Assembly: GCA_028281495.1 (NCBI GenBank)
Contig: JANQJU010000029.1
Coordinates: 248,001 to 312,000 of the forward strand
From: SAR324 cluster bacterium
GTDB lineage: Bacteria > SAR324 > NAC60-12
Reading direction: 5' to 3'
DNA length: 64,000 nucleotides
The translations under genes were made by a program, and so were the position numbers. Shown here piece after piece: positions 18,482-27,360 of this stretch (position 1 is its first letter; every line of letters begins with the position of its first letter). The notes under the pieces are model-generated. The model was given only the letters and a program-made list of their open reading frames with translations. It was not told the DNA's origin and ran no database searches.

Positions 18482-20700
18482 ACATTTTGGTAGTAGACGA
18501 TGAAGCCATCATTCTCACAACCATTGAGAGATTCCTTACACGTCGCGGCTACCATGTACAAACAGCAGAAAATGGACAACAAGCTTGGGAATTGTTCATG
18601 CAGCGTCCTGGCTTTTTCGAAACGATCTTGACCGACATGAAGATGCCAGGAATGGGAGGCATCGAATTTGTACAGAAACTTAGAAAGCATGGTTATCAAA
18701 CTCCGATCATTCTAATGACCGGTTTTCAAGACCAAGAATTGTCTCTAGAAGCCCAACAGTTTGAAGTGTTGGCCCTACTCAACAAACCTTTTGAGCTTTC
18801 CACCCTTCACGCAATCATGGCGCGGGTTGAAGCCCCTCTCCCCGAACCCATTTCAGCAGTCAACACCGCAGACTCTCTGAAAATTCTCTTGTTGGAAGAC
18901 AACCAACTTCAATTCACTCGACTTCAAAAACTCTTAGGCAAAATCCAACAAACTCCTGGCTCACCTCATTGGGAGTTGATCCATGCGGCTTCTCTTGAAG
19001 ATGGATTGTTGTTTTTAGAACGAAGCTGGGTGGATATCATTTTTTTGGACCTCTATCTCCCAGACAGTATGGGCGAAGAAACACTAATTCGAGTGAATGC
19101 CAAGGTTCCTGGAATACCGATCATTGTTTTGACCACAGACAACGACTTCGTGCTTGGCAAGCGCTTGATTCGGCAAGGCGCTCAAGATTATCTCGTCAAA
19201 AGGCAGATCACTCCCGAATTGCTCCAACGCACGATATTTTATGCGATTGAACGGCATCAATTGTTAGAAAATTTGCAGATTGCCAAGGAAAAAGCAGAAT
19301 CGGCCAACCAAGCCAAATCCATGTTTTTAGCCAACATGAGCCACGAGATCCGCACTCCTCTAAATGCCATCATCGGTTTCAGTCAAATTTTGAAGAACCG
19401 TACCAAGGCTCAGGATTTGTCAAAGGATTTCCAGGAATTCATCCACAATATTCAAATTAGCGGACAGGCGCTTTCTGAATTGATCAACAACATTCTTGAC
19501 CTTTCTAAAATCGAGGCCGGCAAGATGTCGACCTCCGAAGAAGAAATCCATCTAAAATTGCTGGTACAGGGAATTTACCACATCCATAAAACCCAAGCTG
19601 AACAGCGAAAGGTCAAATTTACGTATTTCATCGATCCTCAGGTGCCTTCTGTTGTTTTCTCGGATCGAACTAAAATCAATCAGATTCTCATGAATTTAGT
19701 GAGTAACGCGTTACGATTCACTCCCGAAGGACGAGGCATTCGCCTGGAAGCACTACGAGACGGACAAAGTTTATTGTTGAAAGTGAAGGATCAAGGGGTC
19801 GGAATTGCTCCAGAACGCCTTACAGCGATTTTTGCACCATTTGAACAAGCAGATAATTCTAGCACCCGACGATTTGGTGGCACAGGACTTGGGTTGGCCA
19901 TTACTAAACAACTGGTCAGTTTGTTAAACGGAGAGATCGAGGTGGAAAGTGAGGTCGGCCAAGGCTCGAGTTTCACGGCTCGGATTCCTTTGAAGCAAAA
20001 AACCCCTTCTTCCAGCAAACAACCAATCGATCTGGATGGAATGGATTTTGATTCTGATAGGGTTATTTTGTTGGTTGAGGACAACTCCATGAATCAAAAC
20101 ATGATGCGGCAATGGTTCAAGGACCAAAATGTCGATATCCATGTCGCTGAAAATGGACAAGAAGGGATTGAACAAACTCATGCTTTAAAACCTGATTTGG
20201 TTCTCATGGATCTGCACATGCCCGAAATGGATGGTCTGGAAGCAATCCGGCAGATTCGGTCTTTTCCAGATTTTCAATCGCTTCCGATCCTACTGATGAC
20301 TGCTGATGTATTTGAAGGCCAATCGAAAATTACCGCAGATCACGTTCAAGCCACGCTCACCAAACCCTTAGATTTTCAGAAGCTCCAGTCCCTGCTTGCT
20401 AAGTATTTGCCCGTTAAGAAAAGCAACAAATCCATGTCAAGCGGTTCGAGTGCCACAACCGTCCTTCCAGACTCCCTCAAGCCTCATCTGCTTAAGGAAT
20501 TTCAGTCTTTGGCCGAAATTCCAATTTTTCAAAGCGATCACCTCATTGACCATATTCTACAAATCGCAAACCTGTGCAGCCAGTACGACTCTCCCCTTAC
20601 AGAAATTCTAGCTCACTTGGAAGAGGCTGGTTATCAAGGCAACCTAGAACAAATAGAAATTTGGACCGCAAAAGCTCTCAAACTGTTGAGCGATGAATAG
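18478..20700 (+). CDS. hybrid histidine kinase with two N-terminal receivers and one C-terminal receiver
   Basis: No membrane segment is seen in these 740 residues. Domains in order: receiver 1 (about 1-118, Asp53), receiver 2 (about 133-255, Asp191), HisKA (about 278-350, His289 in [14 protein letters not shown]), GHKL ATPase (about 395-505, N-box [25 protein letters not shown]), receiver 3 (about 528-645, Asp578 in [11 protein letters not shown]), and a C-terminal helical tail of about 85 residues. All three receivers keep the phospho-acceptor Asp. Such kinases integrate upstream phosphorelay input and pass phosphate internally. It overlaps the Sel1 gene by 4 nt. The tail could be a degenerate Hpt-like bundle, but no clear Hpt histidine is visible. 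Confidence 0.94.
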   Translation: MNILVVDDEAIILTTIERFLTRRGYHVQTAENGQQAWELFMQRPGFFETILTDMKMPGMGGIEFVQKLRKHGYQTPIILMTGFQDQELSLEAQQFEVLALLNKPFELSTLHAIMARVEAPLPEPISAVNTADSLKILLLEDNQLQFTRLQKLLGKIQQTPGSPHWELIHAASLEDGLLFLERSWVDIIFLDLYLPDSMGEETLIRVNAKVPGIPIIVLTTDNDFVLGKRLIRQGAQDYLVKRQITPELLQRTIFYAIERHQLLENLQIAKEKAESANQAKSMFLANMSHEIRTPLNAIIGFSQILKNRTKAQDLSKDFQEFIHNIQISGQALSELINNILDLSKIEAGKMSTSEEEIHLKLLVQGIYHIHKTQAEQRKVKFTYFIDPQVPSVVFSDRTKINQILMNLVSNALRFTPEGRGIRLEALRDGQSLLLKVKDQGVGIAPERLTAIFAPFEQADNSSTRRFGGTGLGLAITKQLVSLLNGEIEVESEVGQGSSFTARIPLKQKTPSSSKQPIDLDGMDFDSDRVILLVEDNSMNQNMMRQWFKDQNVDIHVAENGQEGIEQTHALKPDLVLMDLHMPEMDGLEAIRQIRSFPDFQSLPILLMTADVFEGQSKITADHVQATLTKPLDFQKLQSLLAKYLPVKKSNKSMSSGSSATTVLPDSLKPHLLKEFQSLAEIPIFQSDHLIDHILQIANLCSQYDSPLTEILAHLEEAGYQGNLEQIEIWTAKALKLLSDE

Positions 20701-20824
20701 GTTGTGCAACGGCAAATCGGTTCCCTTCAACCCTGGGTTCTGATATGCTTTGCACACAACCTTGCTGACGATTGAGTCATTCGCAAGGTTCTTCAGTTGT
20801 TGAATTCATGGGAAGAGAGAAACG

Positions 20825-22765
20825 ATGCCCAAACGCTTTCCAAAGATCACCTCCCAAGCTTTTGTACAAGTCCGGGAGGAAATTGACTACCTATATGAAG
20901 TCCTCGATTTCACCTTACAATTGGATGCGATTGAAGACGCCAACCCTCAACTCATTCCTTTTTTAAAGGAACTCATCAGTGGACTCGCTTCTTTGCTAAA
21001 AGTGGATGAAACCGCGATATTAGTTAAGGATTTTTATGGGCAAGGCTGGCTGCCGTGCATCTCTTATCCTGAAGGAGAAGCGTTTCACAAAGCGTTCGAT
21101 TTTCGAAATTTGTTGAATTATGCCGAAATCGCGTGTGATCTCCAAGAGCCCCGATTGTATCCTTTGGGCACTCAACATGGCGGCATCATAGTGTACCCCT
21201 TAGTTTTTCAAGGAGATTCCATTGGAGTTCTATTTCTATTTCGTTCTTCTTCAAAAATCGGCATTGCTGAAACGGATACCGATGAACCATGGCAGGTCTT
21301 TGCTAAATCGCAGGCAGAATATCACAATCTGTTGAAGCTGCTTTGGTACGTCAACGAGTTGGAAAATGATGCTATTCGCGAGCGACTAGAAATTTCTGAG
21401 ACTCAATCTCTATTGGGCAAATATATTTCTCCTCAACTGATGGAAAAAATCATTCAATCTCCCGTCGCTCTTGACCTAGAGGGACAAGAAATTGAAGTGA
21501 CTATTCTCTTTGCTGACCTGTGCAGCTTTACCAAACTTTCCGAGAAAATTGCCTCAAAGGAATTAGTTCGCCTGCTCAATACTTATTGGTCGGGAATCGT
21601 CGATATCGTTTTTCGATATCAGGGGGTAGTCGATAAGTTTATAGGCGATTGCATCATGGTGGTCTTCAATTCGCCACTTCCTCAAGAAGACCATTATTTC
21701 CGTGCCGCTGCCACTGCATTAGAAATTCAATCATATATGGAGCAAATGCGTCAGCTCCCCGACTTCTCGGCCTATCAACTGGAAATTGCAATAGGCATCC
21801 ATACTGGACGTGCAATTTGCGGAAATGTGGGATCAAAACAACGTCTTGAGTACACCGTAATTGGCAACACCGTGAATTTAGCTTCACGATTAGAGACTTT
21901 GGCACCCAGGGGTACGACCTTGGTCAGTGAAGACTTCTATACCGAAGTCCGAGGAGCCTTTTTGATGGAAAGGGGGGCGATGGTCAATATCAAGGGGCAG
22001 ACCCATCCTATTCAAACTTACCGCCTCGTGAGCTTTCTCGATGAAGAAACAATGCTCGAAAAGTTTTTGCAAAATGATGTTTCCGTTCAAAAAAACATGT
22101 TGGTGATTTTGTCGTTGTTTCCGATTCTTTCGAATCCCAAAGAGTTGTGTAGAATGCTGACGAATTGTCATCACGACGTGGCCATGCTGATCTTGAATTT
22201 GTTTGAAGCGGATTTTTGTGTGGAGGTGGTTCCTGCTTTAGGAGAGTGGTTAAAGAAATGTGAAAATCCTTTGCTGATTTCTCGGGCCGTGAAAACTGTC
22301 GCATTTCTTGGAGGCCCCGCTTACCTCAAGGCTATTCTAACCTATCTCCACCATCCTGATATGAGGGTGGTGGCAAACACAATCGAAGCGGTCGGCTTAA
22401 CGGGGTATGAAAACGTTTTTCACACCATCAAACCCTTCATGAACCACGAAAACCACCGGGTGCGTCTTCAAGCCTGTCGTGTCTCCTGGGAAATGGATCA
22501 AGACCTCGCTTTTGATCAGTTTTTTGAAGCGTTGCAATCCCCAGACGACTACCGGCGGAAAGCAGCAATCATCTTATTAACTGAAGTGAATTCAGATGAA
22601 ATGCTATGGACCTTTATGGACCGGTATTCCAAGTTGAACTCCGAACAACGACGCCCGATCCGCCAATTGGTGAAAGACTATGGGAACAAAAAACTTCAGT
22701 ATCATATGGACGTGACCGAAGGCAATCTGAGCCAACCGTCGTTAATAGGAGCGTCCAACCCTTGA
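20825..22765 (+). CDS. class III adenylate cyclase with GAF-like N-terminus and HEAT-like C-terminus
   Basis: The 646-residue protein has a GAF-like region (about 20-175), a linker helix, a class III nucleotide cyclase domain (about 220-410), and a C-terminal helical-repeat region (about 430-625) resembling HEAT repeats. Catalytic features are intact: metal-binding Asp231 (ILFADLCSFT) and Asp275 (KFIGDCIMVVF), Lys271 and Thr344 as an adenine-selecting Lys/Thr pair (YTVIGNTVN), and transition-state residues Asn351 and Arg355. It should make cAMP from ATP in the cytoplasm. A PilZ gene follows by 18 nt and is probably cotranscribed. The signal sensed is unknown. Confidence 0.93.
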   Translation: MPKRFPKITSQAFVQVREEIDYLYEVLDFTLQLDAIEDANPQLIPFLKELISGLASLLKVDETAILVKDFYGQGWLPCISYPEGEAFHKAFDFRNLLNYAEIACDLQEPRLYPLGTQHGGIIVYPLVFQGDSIGVLFLFRSSSKIGIAETDTDEPWQVFAKSQAEYHNLLKLLWYVNELENDAIRERLEISETQSLLGKYISPQLMEKIIQSPVALDLEGQEIEVTILFADLCSFTKLSEKIASKELVRLLNTYWSGIVDIVFRYQGVVDKFIGDCIMVVFNSPLPQEDHYFRAAATALEIQSYMEQMRQLPDFSAYQLEIAIGIHTGRAICGNVGSKQRLEYTVIGNTVNLASRLETLAPRGTTLVSEDFYTEVRGAFLMERGAMVNIKGQTHPIQTYRLVSFLDEETMLEKFLQNDVSVQKNMLVILSLFPILSNPKELCRMLTNCHHDVAMLILNLFEADFCVEVVPALGEWLKKCENPLLISRAVKTVAFLGGPAYLKAILTYLHHPDMRVVANTIEAVGLTGYENVFHTIKPFMNHENHRVRLQACRVSWEMDQDLAFDQFFEALQSPDDYRRKAAIILLTEVNSDEMLWTFMDRYSKLNSEQRRPIRQLVKDYGNKKLQYHMDVTEGNLSQPSLIGASNP

Positions 22766-22783
22766 TTGTTCAAAAGGTATAAA

Positions 22784-23116
22784 ATGCAAAAACAACGACG
22801 TCGTCTCTTTTTACGCAAACCCTGTATCCTCGAAACCGATTTAGTCGCACCGAATTTGGAGACCATCGTTAAAATCACGGATATTTCTTTAGGTGGTTTT
22901 CGAGTGGAGTGGGATGATCATGTTCCAGAAGGACTTCCCCTCGAAACACGGGTTCGATTGGCTTTACCAATGGAGGGTCCTCAGGAGATGATTATATCGG
23001 GGAGTCAAGTGGCATGGAAAACAGAGAATGCTTGCGGGCTTCGTTTGATTTATCTCAATAGCTCAAATTTTCAATTTCAACAATTTATTGAAAACACGAC
23101 ATTCTCCGAAATTTGA
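22784..23116 (+). CDS. PilZ-domain protein, probable c-di-GMP receptor
   Basis: The 110-residue protein is a single PilZ domain. It keeps both c-di-GMP-binding elements: an arginine-rich motif at the N-terminus (RRRLFLR) and D-x-S-x-x-G (TDISLGGF) near residue 38. PilZ proteins bind c-di-GMP and adjust motility, adhesion or polysaccharide output. The start at 22784 is chosen for AAAAGG 7 nt upstream. It lies just after the adenylate cyclase gene, so cAMP and c-di-GMP functions are physically linked, and it converges on the paralogue gene at 23123, 6 nt away. Confidence 0.9.
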   Translation: MQKQRRRLFLRKPCILETDLVAPNLETIVKITDISLGGFRVEWDDHVPEGLPLETRVRLALPMEGPQEMIISGSQVAWKTENACGLRLIYLNSSNFQFQQFIENTTFSEI

Positions 23117-23122
23117 TGCCGT

Positions 23123-24502
23123 TTATGCTGCAAATCCTTCGTCCGCTAAATCCTTTCGCAAATCCATGATTAAGTCTTGGACCTGCCCGGTTTCTTGTGC
23201 CATTTGCAACATATCTAAGGCCTTCAACAAAACCCCTTGCAACCATTCGCGCGGCAAAGGAAGGCCTAAAGTGTTTTTTGCCACCTTATAGAAGTAATGG
23301 ATCAAACTCGCGTATTCGATAAAAATTGTGAATTCCATTTTCGTTTTTGGCAATTTACCGACTTTTCGAGTTGCAATACCATACAAGTGATAGGTGTTTT
23401 TGAAAGCGTCTTGAATCGATTGGCGAACGTCATCGGTTCGTTCTCCCGCTTGGTATTGACTTACCTTGAAAATCAAATCTGTCATAGCCGCTTTGGCCTG
23501 CATGAAAAAAACTACCGGATCATTCGGATCCAGCTTTTTTAAGCTGTCACCCACCCGTTTCACTTGATCGCCAAGCAAGGGAAGTGCTCGCAACAAAAGC
23601 AATATTTCGGAAGTTTTTTTGATCAAGTTGTGACGACGCTCTTCCCGTTTTTTGTCTTCCACCCCACCTTTTTTGGTCTCTTCTTCCAACAGAAACGCCG
23701 TAAATTCATCGAAATCGAGTGTGGCATGATACACAGCCTGATTCTCTAGCGCTTTGGCCGTATGCTTTTGATAACTCTTGATGATCTCCATGTTTCTGAG
23801 GATTTCGTTGACGTATGTCCGCAGCTGTCGTGCCTGAAGAGAATATGCATTTTTTTGCGCTTGTGCCTCTGCAGATTTGACCTTGTCCTCCAATGAAGCC
23901 ACTTCACCTTTGCTACGATAAAACAGCTTGGTGAAATAGACGTCTTGAATCCACAGCACATTTTGCAAACCAACATTGCTCAACTCATCAAATGAACACG
24001 CGACTGTCGCCTGCAACAAAAGTGTCCGATACACTTCAATCGGAAGTTCTCGCCCACTTTTAGCAACAATCGATACCAGTTCCAGTCGACTCACCATATC
24101 CGAGGGGTTCTGTTTCAGTTTTTTAACTAAATCTAAGGCGTTTTTGGTGGGATGCAATTTGGCAATTTCTTCGCCTGTAGCTTCTGGTGAAAGTTTTTTA
24201 CCCTTCAATAGTTCGGATGCACGTTTAAGAAACGATTGTTTCTGCCACACGTTTACCTCAGTGTGACGTCGTTTTATATCCATTTTCCAATGTTCAATCA
24301 TTCCAGGAATGTTCCCTACTTCGTTAGGCCGGATTTTGACATTGGTAAGCCCTTGTTCGGGTGGAATGTCTTTTAGTGTTCGATGGCTTTTACCGAACAG
24401 CTTTTCATTAATAATATCTTTTTCAGCCCCTTTCTGATCTGGAGACTTTTTTTCTGTCTCTTCTTTTTTTGGGGCAGTTTTCTTTTGTTGCGCGGCCGCC
24501 AT
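23123..24502 (-). CDS. unrecognised helical protein A (paralogue of the 24834 gene)
   Basis: I do not recognise this 459-residue family. No signal peptide or membrane segment is seen; it looks mostly helical and cytoplasmic. Residues 1-28 are Lys/Glu/Gln-rich and disordered-looking. The rest aligns along its whole length with the protein encoded divergently at 24834. Shared blocks include KSGRELPIEVYRTL (about residue 150), the LWIQDVYFTKLFYRSK region (about 183), TYHLYGIATRKVGKLPK (about 371), and FIEYASLIHYFYKVA (about 394). Residues 205-235 could form a coiled coil. GGGAG lies 5 nt before the ATG. Its neighbours are PilZ, STAS and cyclase genes, hinting at a signalling or structural role; this is inference. 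Confidence 0.85.
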   Translation of the reverse strand: MAAAQQKKTAPKKEETEKKSPDQKGAEKDIINEKLFGKSHRTLKDIPPEQGLTNVKIRPNEVGNIPGMIEHWKMDIKRRHTEVNVWQKQSFLKRASELLKGKKLSPEATGEEIAKLHPTKNALDLVKKLKQNPSDMVSRLELVSIVAKSGRELPIEVYRTLLLQATVACSFDELSNVGLQNVLWIQDVYFTKLFYRSKGEVASLEDKVKSAEAQAQKNAYSLQARQLRTYVNEILRNMEIIKSYQKHTAKALENQAVYHATLDFDEFTAFLLEEETKKGGVEDKKREERRHNLIKKTSEILLLLRALPLLGDQVKRVGDSLKKLDPNDPVVFFMQAKAAMTDLIFKVSQYQAGERTDDVRQSIQDAFKNTYHLYGIATRKVGKLPKTKMEFTIFIEYASLIHYFYKVAKNTLGLPLPREWLQGVLLKALDMLQMAQETGQVQDLIMDLRKDLADEGFAA

Positions 24503-24572
24503 ATTTACTCCCTGCGGGACATCCTATTCCTTGCAAATCCATCCAGAATAACATCCTGTCATGTGAAGTGAA

Positions 24573-24600
24573 TGGACTGATCATGATACTATTCTATAAT
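24573..24600 (+). promoter_or_regulatory. sigma-70-like promoter candidate
   Basis: TGGACT (24573-24578) and a perfect TATAAT (24595-24600) are separated by 16 bp and point toward the 24834 gene. That would leave a leader of about 225 nt, long enough for the palindrome at 24663 to lie in the transcript. Confidence 0.35.
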
Positions 24601-24662
24601 GTAACGGAATTGCTCTTGAGAAAAAAGCTTCACGGTGTGTTTTTTCGACAGAATCTTGAAAG

Positions 24663-24685
24663 ATTGAACAATTGATCAATTCAAT
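24663..24685. promoter_or_regulatory. palindromic operator candidate
   Basis: ATTGAA (24663-24668) and TTCAAT (24680-24685) flank a core that itself contains CAATTG and TTGATCAA palindromes. Placed in the middle of a divergent promoter region, it could bind a dimeric regulator controlling both paralogues. Confidence 0.35.
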
Positions 24686-24833
24686 ATGTCCTTATCAATA
24701 ATTCTAGTCTAGTTTTGGAGGTCTCTTTGCATTACTTTACATTCAAGATGCTCCAGCTTGAAGCTGTTTTCAAATAGAGTCTTGAGAAACGGATTTCTCA
24801 TAAAAATGCGGAAAATTTGATGGAATAAATATC

Positions 24834-26126
24834 ATGGCGCCAAATATAAAACCGAAAGCCAAACAAATAATTAACGAACATATTTTTGGCAATAACAATG
24901 CCTTAAGTGACTCCGATCCCAAACAGGGCATTTCGCACCTCAAGGTCGCGTCACAAGAGTTAGGCAGCATTCCTGGTCTTCTGGAACATTGGCATCTTGA
25001 TATCGAACGTCGTAAACAGCATATCAACACTTGGAAAGAGCAAAGCTTCATGAAAAAGGCTGTCGATGTGCTACGCCACAAACAATCAGCCCCTCAGGAT
25101 GCGACGGGTATAGAACTCTACAACTTGCATCCTTCTAAAGCTGCAAAAGACGCTTTGAAAAAAATTCGCCTTAACCCAACCGATTCGATGGCTCGGCTCG
25201 AACTGGTCTCTATAATTGGAAAAAGCGGTCGCGAGTTGCCAATCGAAGTTTTCAGGACCTTATATCTCCAAGCAGCTACTGCGCTTTGTTTTGGAGAATT
25301 GGGCATGACAGGGTTGCAAATTGCTTTGTGGTCTCAAGAAACTTACTTTTCCAAATTGTTTTATAAATGCAAAAACGAAGCTTCTTCCTTGGATGCCAAA
25401 CTCCAAAATAATGGGGAAAAAAATATTTACACCGTGCAGTCCAACGAATTGCGAAAACGTATTGGGGCAATCCAGCGCAATATGGACATCATCAAAATCC
25501 ATCAAGATCATGCAAAAAATGCTTTAAAAACTGTGACGAGTAAGAACGATCTCCAGCTCGGTTTGAGGGAGCTAGATGACTTTCTGCTCTCTAACAAACA
25601 TGAATTGGACAAGAAGAAAAAACTCTTTCACAAATCGACTCGATTGCTCTTGCTGCTTCGCGCGATTCCGTTGCTGCATGATGAAGGCGCGAAGTACATT
25701 GAGAAGCTTCGAAAAATCGATTCACATGAGCCGCTCCTTCATTTTCTCAATGCCAAACTTCACATGAGCAAGCTTGTATTTCTAGTGGGGCAATATGAAA
25801 GTGGAGATAGACGTTCTGAAGTACGACAGCAAATCCAGGAGCGTTTCAAGCATACCTATCATGAGTACGGTTTAGCGGTACGAAAGGTAGGAAAGCTCCC
25901 CAAACTTCCCATTGACTTCACAATCCTAATCGAATATGCCAATTTGGTGCATTACTTCTATCGGGTCGCGGTAGATGTCTTGAATCTTCGACTTCCCAAA
26001 GAGTGGTTGCACACTGCCTTTAAGAAGGCGCAATCGGCCTTAACGCTGGCAGACGATAGTGGGAACACAGCCGACCTTTATCTGAACATCGTCAATGATA
26101 TGGCTCACGCCGGGATCATCGAATAG
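24834..26126 (+). CDS. unrecognised helical protein B (paralogue of the 23123 gene)
   Basis: This 430-residue protein is the divergent partner and clear paralogue of protein A; it lacks most of that protein's Lys/Glu-rich N-terminal extension. The same blocks recur in the same order: SIPGLLEHWHLDIERR near residue 43, KSGRELPIEVFRTL near 128, TGLQIALWSQETYFSKLFYK near 155, YGLAVRKVGKLPK near 346, and LIEYANLVHYFYRVAVD near 365. It is predicted soluble and helical, with no signal peptide. The ribosome site is weak (TGGA). It is followed 69 nt later by a STAS gene. Conservation of two full-length copies side by side argues for a real function, perhaps as a hetero-oligomer, but none can be assigned. 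Confidence 0.85.
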   Translation: MAPNIKPKAKQIINEHIFGNNNALSDSDPKQGISHLKVASQELGSIPGLLEHWHLDIERRKQHINTWKEQSFMKKAVDVLRHKQSAPQDATGIELYNLHPSKAAKDALKKIRLNPTDSMARLELVSIIGKSGRELPIEVFRTLYLQAATALCFGELGMTGLQIALWSQETYFSKLFYKCKNEASSLDAKLQNNGEKNIYTVQSNELRKRIGAIQRNMDIIKIHQDHAKNALKTVTSKNDLQLGLRELDDFLLSNKHELDKKKKLFHKSTRLLLLLRAIPLLHDEGAKYIEKLRKIDSHEPLLHFLNAKLHMSKLVFLVGQYESGDRRSEVRQQIQERFKHTYHEYGLAVRKVGKLPKLPIDFTILIEYANLVHYFYRVAVDVLNLRLPKEWLHTAFKKAQSALTLADDSGNTADLYLNIVNDMAHAGIIE

Positions 26127-26195
26127 ACACCATTTTGCTGCTTCAAATCCCATCAAATTATCTTCCTTCGCCCTGAATCTGATGAAAAGGTCCTA

Positions 26196-26642
26196 ATGAA
26201 TACCGAAGACTCTCCTGAAATTCCTTACCAGCGTTTCGAAAACTCTGTTAACTGTCGTGTGGAACAAAACATCGGAATCTTGACTATTACCGGTGATTTC
26301 ATCGTTTCAGAAACTCGCCATGTTAGTGAATACAGCGAACCTCTCCTAAAAGACCCTGCTATTCGTGGCTTTATTGTAAATCTAAATTGTCTCAACCGTA
26401 TCGACTCTTCAGGAATCGGCATGTTGATCCATTGGCTCAATCAAGGCAATCAACGCCCTTTTAAAGTCCTGTTGTGTGGGGTACGAGAAAGTTTGATAGG
26501 TTTCTTCGAAACAGTGGGGTTGGATCAGGTCTTACCATTTTATCCTTCCGAAGCTGAGGCTTTCGCAAACTTTGACTTGGCTCCAGATGCTCCTGAACTC
26601 ATCGAACGTGAAAACCCTTTGGAAAAACCTGAAATTTTTTAA
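26196..26642 (+). CDS. STAS-domain protein, anti-sigma-factor-antagonist type
   Basis: The 148-residue protein holds one STAS domain at about residues 20-120, with the phosphorylatable-serine signature IDSSGIGMLIHWL near residue 69. In partner switching, the dephosphorylated STAS protein captures a GHKL kinase and frees its target. About 30 acidic residues follow the domain. AAAAGG lies 5 nt before the ATG. It sits between paralogue B and an SDR gene that starts 12 nt downstream, so the last two may be cotranscribed. The receiver-GHKL protein encoded at 13824 is a possible kinase partner. Confidence 0.9.
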   Translation: MNTEDSPEIPYQRFENSVNCRVEQNIGILTITGDFIVSETRHVSEYSEPLLKDPAIRGFIVNLNCLNRIDSSGIGMLIHWLNQGNQRPFKVLLCGVRESLIGFFETVGLDQVLPFYPSEAEAFANFDLAPDAPELIERENPLEKPEIF

Positions 26643-26654
26643 TGGAGAAACCTT

Positions 26655-27356
26655 ATGTCAAAACCTGTATGCGTGATTGTAGGAATTGGCCCAGGAAACG
26701 GGGCAGCTTTTGCGCGAAAATTCCACAACGAAGGCTACGCTGTTGCTTTGTTATCTCGTAAAACTGATTACTCAAAACAACTAGAACAGGAGTTAGAAAG
26801 CTCTCAAAGCTATGCTTGTGATGTAAGTGACGTGGCTCAAATTCAATCTGTGTTCGACCAAATATCTCAAGAGCTAGGTCCTGTAGACACTCTTCTCTAC
26901 AATGCTGGAGCAGGGCATTTCCGGAATATAGAGAACGCTACCATGGAAGATTTTGAAATCGATTGGCAAGTGAATGTGCGAGGCTGTGCAGCTGCCGCCC
27001 AGGCAGTAATTCCTAAAATGATTGAAGCGGGCAAAGGCAACATAGTGGTTTCTGGAGCAACCGCCTCTTTGAAAGGGGGGGCCAACTTTGCTCCTTTTGC
27101 CTCATCGAAGGCTGGTCAACGAAACCTTGTTCAGTCAATGGCTCGTCATTTAGGCCCCAAAGGGATCCACGTGGCATACGTAATTATTGACGCTGTCATT
27201 GCTTTACCTCGCACTCGTGAAGCTATGCCAGACAAACCAGACGAATTTTTCATTCGCCCCGATGATATTGCCAATTCGGTGTATTTCCTCACCCAACAAA
27301 CTCCTACCGGCTGGACCTTCGAATTAGATCTCCGGCCCGCCATTGAAAAATGGTGA
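26655..27356 (+). CDS. short-chain dehydrogenase/reductase family protein
   Basis: This 233-residue protein has the SDR Rossmann fold: a glycine-rich cofactor loop at the N-terminus (VGIGPGNGAAFARKF), the NAG motif in YNAGAGHF near residue 84, and a catalytic-type serine in VVSGATAS. The usual Y-x-x-x-K active site reads F-A-S-S-K, so the catalytic tyrosine is replaced by phenylalanine; I recall a similar replacement in some relatives with this glycine loop, so it may be a subfamily trait. Substrate unknown. GGAGA precedes the ATG. It follows the STAS gene by 12 nt and converges on the aldehyde dehydrogenase gene, 4 bp away. Confidence 0.88.
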   Translation: MSKPVCVIVGIGPGNGAAFARKFHNEGYAVALLSRKTDYSKQLEQELESSQSYACDVSDVAQIQSVFDQISQELGPVDTLLYNAGAGHFRNIENATMEDFEIDWQVNVRGCAAAAQAVIPKMIEAGKGNIVVSGATASLKGGANFAPFASSKAGQRNLVQSMARHLGPKGIHVAYVIIDAVIALPRTREAMPDKPDEFFIRPDDIANSVYFLTQQTPTGWTFELDLRPAIEKW

Positions 27357-27360
27357 TTAC

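Larger units (their letters stand above)
24503..24833. promoter_or_regulatory. 331-bp divergent promoter region between the two paralogues
   Basis: No gene fits here. The region drives the two paralogous genes in opposite directions. It contains a good sigma-70-like site on the plus strand (24573-24600) and an AT-rich palindrome (24663-24685) in its centre. Confidence 0.5.

Noticed and set aside
20734..20748. Sigma-54-like GG-N10-GC element before the class III cyclase
   Set aside because: Only the GG and GC pairs fit; the flanking consensus bases are poor and such matches are expected by chance.
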